A stretch of DNA of 64,000 nt from Bacteroidota bacterium (GTDB lineage Bacteria; Bacteroidota; Bacteroidia; Chitinophagales; Saprospiraceae). Below the pieces are notes generated by a model, which made no database searches, was not told the origin of the DNA, and was given only the letters and a program-made list of their open reading frames with translations. The stretch lies in NCBI GenBank assembly GCA_024743405.1, contig JANSWP010000018.1, forward strand, positions 24,212 through 88,211. The letters run 5' to 3'. How positions within the stretch are numbered: the stretch's first letter is position 1; every line of letters begins with the position of its first letter. This document shows, piece after piece, positions 60,501-64,000 of the stretch. Made by a program: the position numbers and the translations under genes.

Positions 60501-63500
60501 ATTCGTCAATCGCTGTCCAAGTTCGCGTTAAGGTATAAGCATCTACACAGCCTCCATCTGTTTTAATTTCTTGGAAAGTAACTACAGGCGAAATATCACA
60601 ATCATCGGTAGCCGTCACCGTTGGAGCAGTCGGAATGGCATCACATTCTACCGTTTCATCAGCAGGAACACCAACTAACTCAGGTACAGAATTATCAAAA
60701 ACTAAGATCGTCTGAGTCGCTATGGATTCATTACCACAGTCATCAGTAGCCGTCCATTCTCTAGTCAACATATAATTATTAGGGCAATCACCATCTGTTT
60801 GAGTTTCATTAAATGTAATTTCTACATCCAAATCACAATTATCAGTGGCAGTTGGTAATCCAGGTGTTGGAACAGCATCACACTCAATACTCAAATCACT
60901 CGGTACATTACTTAATATTGGCGCGGTATCATCTTGAACTACAATAGTTTGGACTTGAATGTCCGTATTTCCACAATTATCGGTCGCTGTCCAAGTCCTT
61001 GTCAAAGTATAAGCGTTTGGACAAGATCCATCTATCGTGATTTCTTCAAAATCAATCTCTACATCGATATCACAATTATCGGTAGCTGTAGGGTTTGAAG
61101 CCGTAGGTACACCATCACATTCAATGGTTACATCGGCAGGAACACCACTCAAAATTGGAGCCGTATTATCTTCAACCGTGATGATTTGAGATTCTGATAG
61201 TTCATTTCCGCAATCATCAGTAACTGTCCATGTCCGAGTTAAAGTATAAGTATCTTCACAAGCCCCATCTGTTTTAACTTCATCAAAATCAATTATTAAT
61301 AAGGTCGTACAATTATCGCTCGCTGTCGGATTAGCGGGTGCTGGTATTGCATCACATTCAACCGTTACGTCTGCTGGTATATCTGTTAATTCTGGGGCAG
61401 AGTTATCAAATACAAATATATTTTGAGTTGCGGTTGATTGATTTCCACAATTATCAGTCGCTGTCCATTCTCTAATTAAAGTGTATTCATTCGGGCAACT
61501 TCCAGGTAATGTCGTTTCATTTAATTGAAGATCAACATCGGTATCGCAATTATCATCAACCGTCGGATCTCCTGGGGTTGGAATTTCATGGCATTCCGCA
61601 GAAATATCGCTAGGCACGGAAAGGAAATTCGGCTCAGTCGTATCATTGACGGTGATTGTCTGAGATTCAGAAACTTCATTGCCACAATCGTCCACAACGG
61701 TCCAAGTTCTAGTCAAGAAATAAGCATCCTCGCAAGGTCCATCTGTTCGAGTTTCCTCAAAGTCAATCGTCAAATCAGTCGTGCAATTATCACTCGCTGT
61801 TACGGTAGGAGCGGTTGGAATCGCATCACATTCTACTGTTTCGTTGGCAGGTACGCCAACTAATTCTGGCAATGAATTATCGAATACAAAAATGGTTTGA
61901 GTATGTACGTTTTCATTTCCACAATTATCGGTAGCCGTCCACTCTCTAATCACGGTGTATTCACTCAAACAAGCGCCTGGTAATGTATTTTCATTGAATT
62001 CAATGAAAACATCTGTATCACAATTATCATCAGCAGTTAGTGTTTCCGCAGGCGGGATCGCATCACATTCTACTGAAATATCACTCGGCACACTTACGAA
62101 AGTAGGTGCCGTGTTATCTTCAACTGTAATGATCTGGGATTCTGATAGTTCATTTCCACAATCATCAGTTACAGTCCATATTCGCGTTAATGTATAAGAA
62201 TCATCGCAAGCTCCATCTGTTTTAATTTCATCAAAATCAATTATTAATAAAGTCGTACAATTATCGCTCGCTACCGGATTAGCAGGTGCTGGTATCGCAT
62301 CACATTCAACGGTTACATCACTAGGCACTCCAGCCAATTCTGGTAATGAGTTATCAAAAACAAATATATTTTGAGTTGCTGTTGTCTCATTCCCACAATC
62401 GTCGGTCGCAGTCCATTCTCGAATCAAAGTGTATTCACTTGGACAGCCTCCATCAAGGGTTGTTTCATTCAATACCAAAGTCAAATCTGTATCACAATTA
62501 TCACTTACATCGGGCGTACCAGGAGCTGGAATTACATCACATTCTACTGAAATATCAGCAGGTACGTTCGTTATTTCAGGAGGCGTGTTATCACCTGCTG
62601 TGATGTTTTGTGTGTAAGTGTCAACATTGCCACAATTATCAGTTGCCGTCCAAGTTCTAACAATGGTAAATGCACCATCACAGCCATTTGGAGTTTGTGT
62701 TTCGTTAAAATCGATCTGTACATCTGCATCACAATTATCAGTCGCTGTAACATTCGCCACTGGAGGAATCACATCACATTCGATCGTCAGATTCGGATCA
62801 GGTAAATTATCAAAAACAGGTAAGGTATTGTCTTGTACCGTAATAACCTGATCAGCTGAAATACTATTTCCACAAGCATCTTCAACTGTCCATGTTCGTG
62901 TTAACTTATAAGCATCTTCACACAAACCATCTGTTCGAACCTCCTTATATTCAACCGTTAAATCGGTATCACAATTATCAGTCGCCGTCACCGTCGGAGG
63001 TGTTGGGATAGCATCGCATTCTACTGTTTCATCCGCCGGAATATTGTCAAATTCAGGAGCTGAATTGTCAAATACAAAAATGTTTTGAGTGTGCGTCGTT
63101 TCTAATCCACAATCGTCGGTTGCCGTCCAAGTTCGAATAAGGGTGAAATCACCTAAGCAAGAGCCCGGAATGGTATTTTCCGCCAAGGTTATTTCTACAT
63201 CGGAATCACAAATATCGCTCGCCGTCACATTTGCAGGATCAGGAATTGCATCACATTCAATGCTCAAATCAGCAGGTGTATTGGACAATTCAGGAGGTGT
63301 TTGGTCTACAATAATAAATCGCGCAGTCGTTTCATCAGAGTTGCCACAATCATCTGTGGCAGTAAAGGTCACGATCAATGTCCCTGTGGTGTCATTATCG
63401 CAAGGCTGTAAATTAACCCCTAAATTATTGTAATCATTTGTCCAAGTAATATTGCTACAATTATCCGTCGCTAATGCGCCGCCATTATTGGCAAGCCATG

Positions 63501-64000
63501 TATTTAGATCGTTAAAATTATCCGTTCCATCACATTCCACTACGGTATCTTGTGCTACCAAAGTAAAAGTCGGTGCCGTATTATCAATAATGATAATCAA
63601 GCCAGTCGCGGTTTCAGAATTGCCACAGTCATCTGTCGCCGTAAAGGTCACTGTTGCACTACCTGTTCCACCACAATCATCACTCAATCCACTATAATCA
63701 TTTGTCCAAGTAATCGAAGAACAGGCATCTGTCGCTATCGCACCGCCGTTCGAAGCTAACCAAGTATTGATATCGGTTACATTACCACTGCCATCACATT
63801 CTACACTCAAATCACTTGGCGATACTGTAATCGTTGGTGGGTCATTATCCACAACTGTCAAAGTCGCGGAGGTCGTACTTTCATTCCCACAATCATCCGT
63901 CGCCGTGAAAATTACTACAACCGTTCCCGTTAAACCACAGTCATCTGAAAGATTGTCTGTATAATCATTTGTCCAACTAACAGTGCCACATATATCACTC
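39505..64000 (-). CDS. Giant cell-surface HYR/SprB-repeat protein, type B sorting domain (5' end outside window)
   Basis: One uninterrupted frame of more than 8160 codons; the frame stays open to the right edge, so the true start and signal peptide are not in view (a TTG at 63861 is internal). From N to C: 53 full HYR-like modules of about 78 residues plus a partial one (64000-51170), each with four conserved Cys; a PKD-like and an Ig-like domain (51170-50690); 42 SprB-type modules of 70-82 residues (50690-40870); a region of unknown fold (40870-40050); a Big_9/cadherin-like domain with VAVDDIDDTFKDQPVVI; and the CHU_C/type B gliding-associated C-terminal domain from FSPNGDGINETF (39770-39505). 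It should be exported by Sec and T9SS and sit on the cell surface as an adhesin, possibly one used in gliding, as SprB is. No accessory genes flank it in view. Confidence 0.95.
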   Translation of the reverse strand, partial: SDICGTVSWTNDYTDNLSDDCGLTGTVVVIFTATDDCGNESTTSATLTVVDNDPPTITVSPSDLSVECDGSGNVTDINTWLASNGGAIATDACSSITWTNDYSGLSDDCGGTGSATVTFTATDDCGNSETATGLIIIIDNTAPTFTLVAQDTVVECDGTDNFNDLNTWLANNGGALATDNCSNITWTNDYNNLGVNLQPCDNDTTGTLIVTFTATDDCGNSDETTARFIIVDQTPPELSNTPADLSIECDAIPDPANVTASDICDSDVEITLAENTIPGSCLGDFTLIRTWTATDDCGLETTHTQNIFVFDNSAPEFDNIPADETVECDAIPTPPTVTATDNCDTDLTVEYKEVRTDGLCEDAYKLTRTWTVEDACGNSISADQVITVQDNTLPVFDNLPDPNLTIECDVIPPVANVTATDNCDADVQIDFNETQTPNGCDGAFTIVRTWTATDNCGNVDTYTQNITAGDNTPPEITNVPADISVECDVIPAPGTPDVSDNCDTDLTLVLNETTLDGGCPSEYTLIREWTATDDCGNETTATQNIFVFDNSLPELAGVPSDVTVECDAIPAPANPVASDNCTTLLIIDFDEIKTDGACDDSYTLTRIWTVTDDCGNELSESQIITVEDNTAPTFVSVPSDISVECDAIPPAETLTADDNCDTDVFIEFNENTLPGACLSEYTVIREWTATDNCGNENVHTQTIFVFDNSLPELVGVPANETVECDAIPTAPTVTASDNCTTDLTIDFEETRTDGPCEDAYFLTRTWTVVDDCGNEVSESQTITVNDTTEPNFLSVPSDISAECHEIPTPGDPTVDDNCDTDVDLQLNETTLPGSCPNEYTLIREWTATDNCGNQSTATQNIFVFDNSAPELTDIPADVTVECDAIPAPANPTASDNCTTLLIIDFDEVKTDGACEDTYTLTRTWTVTDDCGNELSESQIITVEDNTAPILSGVPADVTIECDGVPTASNPTATDNCDIDVEIDFEEITIDGSCPNAYTLTRTWTATDNCGNTDIQVQTIVVQDDTAPILSNVPSDLSIECDAVPTPGLPTATDNCDLDVEITFNETQTDGDCPNNYMLTREWTATDDCGNESIATQTILVFDNSVPELVGVPADETVECDAIPTAPTVTATDDCDISPVVTFQEIKTDGGCVDAYTLTRTWTAIDECGNSISESQIITIEDNTEPVLVNIPADISVECDEIPAQPTNISATDNCDINVDIELNETTLPGGCPSEYTLIREWTATDNCGNQTTETQNIYVFDNSLPELADVPADITVECGAVPTVANPTATDNCTTLLTIDFEEVRSDEICEDSYVLTRTWTVTDDCGNELSESQIITVEDNTEPVLVNIPADISAECDDTPAQPTNISATDNCDIDVDIELSETTLPGGCPSEYTLIREWTATDNCGNQTTETQNIYVFDNSLPEFTNVPADVTINCEDPLPNEEPTVTDNCGDVTLEVEIQTASGGCPSESVVTKTWTATDDCGNSETFTQTITIQDDEAPVLLNIPIDITIDCDAVLPTDSPIATDNCDTDILIALDENEVAGTCPQERIITRTWTATDDCGNEVQGKQIITIEDTIAPVLSNIPAALEVSCEESIPTELPTATDNCDTDVVVTFADSEVTGSCPQEKIITRTFTATDECGNTATASQTITVTDDVSPQFDNAPGDITADCNDVPNAPANIAATDNCDPNVDITFGESIEPGLCPESFKIIRTWAATDDCGNTTLHFQEVSVGDNEAPVITGIPPNTNADCDAIPNVPLPTDIVVTDNCDINPSLTFAETSAPGICNNSEIITRTWTATDACGNISTATQTITVGDGLPPVITGVPADISAECSAIPPTPTDVTVTDNCDANPSLDFEETILPGGCPEQYSLVRTWTATDDCGNTTEASQLIIVDDTIAPELSNVPADISVDCNNIPPAANPIATDNCDLDVEITFDESVVNNDCGQGIIREWTATDNCGNSIQLIQTITVEDNENPVIVGVPADISAECSNIPAVPSNVKASDNCDTDVELTVEDIILDGACPAQYSIQRTWTATDDCGNIATQSQLIIVDDTIAPELVGVPADTDVDCNNIPTAASVTGTDNCDTDVEVIFDENIVNNACGQTITRTWTATDDCGLTEEATQTINVIDNEAPQILNIPADISAECSNIPPVANNVTATDNCDTDVELTVEDVTLSGACENQYTLQRIWTATDDCGNVTTAQQLIIVDDTTAPELVGVPSDEAVSCNEIPTVPAPGVVTATDNCDIDVEVLFEEVVVDNACGQTITRTWTATDNCGNTTAATQEITVGDIEAPVLDNIPADITAECDDIPTSINPTVSDDCDTDISVLFSDVITLGACDDSYIITRKWTATDDCGNSTSAEQIVTVEDTTPPTIAGVPSDIDADCNTIPDPPTAGDVVATDNCDTDVELIFDEQIVNDGCGQTITRTWIATDDCGLTTEAIQTINIGDTEAPVISGIPADISAECSAIPSVPNNVTATDNCDIDVELTVEDILLDGSCPAQYSIQRTWTAIDDCGNETVESQLIIVDDTTAPELVGVPVDIDSDCTVGAPAPPIVTGTDNCDTNVEVIFEETVENSGCGQTITRTWTAIDDCGNSNAATQTITIGDTELPQITGVPADISSECSDLPSVDPNVVATDNCDTDVELNFDENILAGSCEGQYTLERIWTAIDDCGNEAIATQIIIVDDTTAPELENVPANLDAGCNNIPNPPAPGVVTATDGCDPNVTITFEEQIEDNGCGQTITRTWMATDDCGNTSDATQVINVGDTEGPQIIGVPADIAVNCDEIPTLPNPNTVTATDNCDTDVELTFNENTIPGLCAGSYTLERIWTATDDCGNTIVDTQTITVGDFDAPIIANVPADISAECSDIPPISIDVTVTDNCDTDVELSFEENILPGACQGQYTLERIWIATDDCGNETTATQIIIIDDTTAPVIVGVPADVIGDCNNIPNVPPTGTISATDNCDTDVEIIFDEVIVDNACGQTITRTWTATDDCGNSTAESQTITIGDMEAPELLNMPSDITVECDDIPTSINPTVSDNCDTDIPILFSDIITPGACDDSYIITRTWTATDDCGNTTTAQQIVTIEDNTAPELIGVPDDVSGGCDDIPVIPPVGMISSTDNCDTDVELTFEEVIVDNACGQTITRTWTATDDCGNSISESQIIAVGDDGPPIITNVPADLTTSCDNIPTTPIDVTVSDECDSNIDLIFTEENQSGDCPGNYSIIRTWSATDDCGNTTEITQIIIVQDTEAPELTGVPVDITGDCNNIPNVPPVGTITATDNCDTDVEILFEEVIVDNSCGQTITRTWTATDDCGNSNSASQVITVGDTEAPDLTGVPVDITVECDNIPTSIDPTVSDDCDSDILVLFSDIITLGSCDDSYIIIRTWTATDDCGNSTSAQQIVTVEDNTPPTLVGVPTDIDVGCGNLPDPPAPGVVTANDACDTDVEVIFNEEAIAGGDCGDGIKRTWTATDNCGNVVTATQIVSVSDTTPPVLANVPADVTVECDNIPTADDPTATDNCDDNVEVLLTETVTPGACLESYKIVRTWTASDDCGNTIVVTQEVSVYDNTPPVLTNIPIDITVSCGDEVPAPPASGVVTTTDNCSTDLTINFEESSQSTACGEIITRKWMSTDGCGNTVEEIQTITVEDTEAPILTNIPADVMVECSAIPTAVDPTVTDNCDTDIDVNFSDIITPGACENAYTITRTWTATDDCGNETSASQVIFVNDTTAPEMVGIPADFSGSCNDDPGIPNITATDDCDQNVDIVLDENTELKDCGATITRIWTATDNCGNTVSQTQIVELIDTQAPVFLTLPADVTVDCDNIPTSEDLEVEDDCADNIQVSFSDIITPGACATDYVIIRTWTATDLCGNAIETTQTIVVLDVVAPVFDNVPTDADVDCKDGVPALPTVTATDNCDTNPEVIFEEKTEDTDCGEIITRTWTATDACGNSEVATQILDLSDSEAPVFVTLPADLTVDCDNIPTSNDLEVEDNCDTDISVLFSDIIIPGACANDYILMRTWTATDDCGNSIETTQQIVILDVTAPVFDEIPQNAIVNCGDIPAIPTLTATDGCDTNVEILYEESSVTTACGETITRKWTAIDDCGNPEEVEQVITVEDSEPPQLPAVPADLTIACDQVPDPPVNVTATDDCDDDVTVVFLEIMDPEMCQESYTITRTWTATDDCGNETSKTQLITAVDDVAPQLIGVPADVTVNLGNGDQIPDIPTGIFATDNCDLNVDIDFSEVNIPNADGYVLIWSWIATDNCGNFTEEVMNVTVIESITDIQISPQDPVMCGGGTIQLQALPDDPTFTYEWTATGGTFDQTTGQSVNFTITDIGTFIVTVNVTNLAGTTASAATQVTVNDVPDIVSNSNSPLCVGDELQLTSNPGADNYSWIGPNGFTSDEQNPSIQDVTTLASGQYILTAQFGVCEAVDTVQVEIETYPDFAIEVVDGDCMDKGTITLTNQGQGTAFTFNWEDISGNDNDQNRTDLGAGIYSVTISNSSGCETILENLEIEFTNTLLASSTIDQQSNCGQADGAATVEVTSGGSGNYNYEWPNGNTDASRNDLAAGNYEVTITDIDTGCETTAIVAMIVADMAPAFVAVEGASTSCPGATDGMAQYIISYDQNFIHPADTVFVDENGLIVENGELPAGNYCLQIFNGLGCLVAQGCFEIVDPTPVTATYDVTPADCVTLGTITLNSNGGTGQTKYDWEDVPGNDNFKDRFDLVAGTYSVTVYDQNGCDFILNDIEVVDSCEACIEPDILNVTTINADCLTPNGTASIELDGDPSDFNFYWNPPVSTSNSSTTLSAAFYHVTISRKNDPSCLTETTIVINNNGGPQPTDIKVTPDNCGAGNGSVEFFPTDLLYLWDMDNQLMSTRTDLAAGTYYVAVIDPQNAGCPTNLVIEVDSVDNLGIIENIITQPTCGNANGEVEIQATGGSNNFEYLWNDGDTNQSRSGLAAGTFSVTVTDIEIGCMGEYTFDLNEQISVVSVTVADTTVTCFAMTDGYVDYDLDFDPDFAQPANVLIVDANNNEFLNGSLPVGNYCIKVFDANDCFAGEGCFEITEPEKLTIDFTVENKDCDHGGSISLEVTGGTGDYTFDWSNGGTTSEIFDLDAGIYTVTVTDENGCSTTFQNAEVLDECNCQTPTVVSTSFTDATCNQNNGTALIILDGDPLDFEYTWTPNVSNSNVATDLPAGDYQVGITVVGDTCSTTVDFTINDQGEPVVNIDSTTPATCALANGTAALSPITYVFEWSDGNNGAIRNDLVEGTYEVTVTDNSINCSTTISVDIESTNPLEIQAIINAEPMCGEANGSVTISPNLVGNYTYAWSDGSNAETRNDLAASTYSVSATDIQTGCITETTFTLNDNISGATVTTQDVSLDCYGDTNGTVIYEVDLDSGFATPETIEIRDNLGNVYQNGALTAGNYCVIVLDANGCQAGESCFEVTEPLQIELDSDVSNKDCDSNGAITTNVMGGTQPYLFDWDDLADNDDPQHRSDLAVGTYILTVTDANDCSLIFEFTIEDDCVPTDCDTPEVISVSTTDAHCGSGDGSTNIMMSDDPVNYLFAWTNDVSSTNEASGLLAGTYVVTITNSDDTCSTEVMVLIEDLDGPAPQVLSITAATCGNADGSAQFAPDYDFVWSDGGLGASRNDLEAGIYTVTVTDQFDCVEIVEIEITDDCTTIGCNDPVVLSVDIQDANCGGTDGGAMINMDGDVNNFTFEWEADISDSNIATGLGAGMYQVTITTVGDTCKTELEITINNIDNPTATIQSLTNATCEAADGSVTLSPANYNYSWSDGGAGFNRNDLAAGTYEVTVADPNTGCLAYLTIEILSENNFTATATPSNADCQNGGSIILSLNDGTAPYTFDWADLVGNDDPQHRNDLIEGTYSVTILDSNGCEAILDGIVIGDDCQTLPCEAPEVLFIDTDDATCGNADGIAEINVNGNPNDFTFEWTNNVSTSNVADNLAAGTYNVTITIINDTCATEITVLIGNENGPTPQILNTTPATCGQANGTAQLSPNYDYTWSDGGTGAFRDGLSSGTYQVTATDVGTGCVEVFEIEIDETNPLELQFTINTQPSCGASNGAVSINPSITGDYLFEWSDNGTGDLRIDLAAGTYAVTATDTNSGCAATVIFTLTDNVSGATVTIQNVQTTCFGTTNATAIYDVTLDPNFAEPASIEIKNTNGNSVQNGNLGVGSYCIVVTDANGCVAGEGCFEVTEPQSLIASVNSQNANCNVGGQIDLTINGGTPNYTFEWSDGDTNEDRIDLAIGTYSVTVTDENGCQKVLSNITIEDDCQTGGCDEPVVLNILTNDATCGNSDGSATIEIQGNLTDFNVEWNDGGTGATRNDLEKGTYTVTISWANDPTCQTIVTVEIEDDCTTGCSAPIVTEIQTSDATCAISDGAATIEVEGNWIDYVWTWSGGVSTINSAQNLAAGTYSVTISQPLDPTCNTILTIEISEDCTTQCDEPVISNIIINDANCGESDGTAIIQMVGNLGDFSFLWQNGISDENIATNLLAGTYGITITQQSDSTCFIETSIFIGDTDGPQMTITDATPANCNAADGSASLSPNTYSYQWSDGGTGASRSNLSAGTYSVTATDSSTGCVNVIEVVVEESSDLEAGAQILAQPTCGNADGSVSILVQNGNGNYNYEWSNGGVGNTQNNLIAGIYTVTITDNISGCETTTQFTLSDEVIGATILVDDLELTCAGATDGEVIFDINYENGFIQPASVEILDAQNNAVQNGHLKAGIYCINILDGNGCLAATECFEVIEPSEIQVVVSTIDKDCTNGGQINLEVNGGSGNYTYNWNDGATTDNRNKLDEGIYDVTITDENGCEVIISNIEIVDDCIIGCIEPVILNTTITDATCGNADGTASIEVEGSVNDYTFTWTNNVSTTNVSTGLSSGIYEVTVSWVSDPSCQTITQIEIGDDCVACIEPVITNITTIDATCGENNGSAIIELTGNSNTYTYTWSNALNSTNTAIGLAAGTYGVTIANQNDSTCFIETFIVIGNQNGPQAMVSSVSAATCTAANGSALLTPVSYFYLWEDGVVGDSRDDLTSGTYFVTVTDPITDCIEILTVEIGQNSSLSTQVEITKLPDCGASNGSVNILISNGSGDYAVNWNDGGIGASRNDLVGGVYEVTIIDNQTGCQAIQSFTLTEKIIGATVIVKDTKVTCIGATNASAPYGIILDPGFATPETIEIQDENGNVVIDGTLGVGSYCVIVYDANGCIGGQDCFEVLEPEPIQVEVIKSNKDCNLGGVITLNISGGTPDYTFNWGDLNVPNEPQNRIHLEAGFYSVTIIDANGCDIVVENIEIKDDCIASGCDEPVVANFITMDATCGNENGSATIEMVGDLANYTFTWNPLVSLTNQANDLEAGEYFVTIAQAVNPDCFTVLNLIIENADGPQAQVIDQTAADCGEANGTATLDPPNLDYSWSDGAAGATRDDLAAGIYTVVFYDNANGCFSLLEVEILQNSLLSATVNIIAEPSCGEANGSAEINVMGGSGNYAYSWGVGNTRNDLVGGAYSVTITDVDTDCITILQFALGDNVPPGEVVLSTDVIPISCMGSADGEVIYDVNYDPNFVQPSTIEIKNEFGVLFQNGDLSAGYYSIIVFDGNGCMAGEAMFEVVEPEMLNMGVLVTPITCDEGGIIKLEVTGGTEPYEYLWADLPNSTDLDIRTNLLEGMYAVTVVDAVGCQVKVEVEIEDDCITSGCDELFLTDTTSINVPYCDGAELCVPITFTEMGEWIITDNGQPFVGDIKGCDFDSTYTYDYSNVFGNGIDGPYFLNQWMLNGTAYNGQFQNIENMVVAMNSWDPAGNWILDVSTLMISGGNGWNNYGDITITHQPTGAIAILELNSQLNPMGTAVLLTPGEHELIFSNLNLGCADTINVNVQCGEVEYMEAPLFVNTMDTICFDVSWLPGTIVTIENICEDNSGEYILADLQLPNCVILEGIDIGTEVLCIVICDDLGFCDTTYLTVQVIESSPSDLPIAVDDIDDTFKDQPVVIKVMENDTLNGDMTSITIVDPPSYGIVLINLDGTISYTPDNNYCEPEEADFFTYMICNSSGCDTATVYITVDCEKYVIFSGFSPNGDGINETFTIQGIERMHGHNKLLVFNRWGNEVYRSEDYQNDWEGTAFGKDLPDGTYFYLFEDDEGRKVSGYVQIRR
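40870..50690 (-). repeat. 42 SprB-type modules in a five-module super-repeat
   Basis: Modules follow the pattern GxYxVTVTDxxGC. Five module types recur in the order D-E-F-G-H. D modules end in a Cys linker (DDC, two to four residues, C, then P within three residues). H modules carry TCxGxTxG ... NGxLxxGxYCIxVxDxNGC ... CFExxEP and occur seven times. Whole or nearly whole cycles cover modules 4-8, 9-13, 14-18, 19-23, 24-30, 31-36 and 37-41. Cycles 24-30 and 31-36 have extra E modules. Confidence 0.85.
51170..64000 (-). repeat. 53 complete HYR-like four-Cys modules, tandem
   Basis: Each module has the frame PxxxxxPADxxxECDxxP, then TDNCDxDVxxxF, a GxC or NxCGQ loop, xRTWTATDDCGN and TQxIxVxDxxxP. 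The first two full modules (right side) are longer, with an INTWLASNGGA-type insert. The next sixteen or so alternate two types (ending IFVFDNS or ITVEDNT), and most of those after about module 23 alternate a CGQTITRTW form with an ACxxxYxxxR form, so the real copy unit is two modules (about 470 bp). Confidence 0.88.
59725..60488 (-). repeat. Recent 477-bp tandem duplication in the HYR zone
   Basis: Sequence 59725-60011 is repeated at 60202-60488 with few differences, offset by 477 bp, which is exactly 159 codons or two modules. The stretch is far more alike than the average module pair, so it is a young copy event. It keeps the frame. Confidence 0.85.

Noticed and set aside
63859..63861. TTG as the start of the giant gene
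   Set aside because: The frame stays open to base 64000 and continues the same module pattern upstream, so this is an internal Leu codon.
39679..63964. Many plus-strand open frames of 60-143 residues opposite the giant gene (for example 44608-45039 and 58169-58567)
   Set aside because: They are antisense shadows that recur with the repeat period, because the opposite strand of similar modules stays open too. None has a family motif.
51170..64000. Regular repeats that could be mistaken for a CRISPR array
   Set aside because: The period is about 235 bp, the repeats are diverged and fully coding in one frame, and there are no short identical repeats with unique spacers.

Overview
The window comes from an AT-rich chromosome of a gliding-type Bacteroidota. 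The evidence is four proteins with type IX secretion (T9SS) C-terminal tails, one giant adhesin-like protein ending in a CHU_C / type B sorting domain and carrying SprB-type repeats, -7 boxes of the Bacteroidota form TAnnTTTG, and Bacteroidota-style lipoproteins. A marine or activated-sludge Saprospiria-like lineage fits best, but that placement is inference. I saw no rRNA, tRNA or CRISPR array.

Layout. 0.2-9.8 kb is mostly housekeeping: a lipoprotein, a CoA-binding protein, ApbE, a putative outer-membrane protein, FabI, RecN, a second lipoprotein, a ureohydrolase-fold protein with degraded metal ligands, and a Glu/Leu-type amino-acid dehydrogenase closed by a clear terminator. 9.83-11.14 kb is a complete insertion-sequence copy with perfect 16-bp ends and a 9-bp target duplication, but with a broken transposase. 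11.7-19.6 kb is accessory: a secreted T9SS protein, a TPR-CHAT protease-like protein in an operon with a methyltransferase and a DUF1456 protein, a broken TonB-like gene, a GNAT enzyme, an orphan Pvc16-N (DUF4255) protein and an exported pirin. 19.8-24 kb carries a T9SS protein and a secreted GH5 glycosidase with two CBM6-like domains. 24.3-30.2 kb holds TPR remnants, a ceramidase-family membrane protein, an orphan Pycsar-type membrane effector, bS21, an alpha/beta hydrolase, GrpE and DnaJ.

30.4-37.7 kb is rich in lipid genes: a fatty acid hydroxylase fused to two CDGSH Fe-S motifs, an acyl-CoA ligase, a sulfatase with a small zinc-ribbon protein, an ALDH3-type aldehyde dehydrogenase and a strikingly eukaryote-like sphingolipid delta-4 desaturase (DEGS type). 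With the ceramidase-like gene at 25.1 kb these suggest a sphingolipid (or sulfonolipid) modification and turnover set. This is the most interesting metabolic observation here.

From 39.5 kb to the right edge, the minus strand is one open reading frame whose 5' end lies outside the window (more than 8160 codons). It holds 53 full HYR-like four-cysteine modules, two PKD/Ig-like domains, 42 SprB-type modules arranged in a five-module super-repeat, and a C-terminal type B sorting domain. At least four intergenic palindromic elements of about 140-160 bp share ends and look like one mobile or REP-like repeat family.
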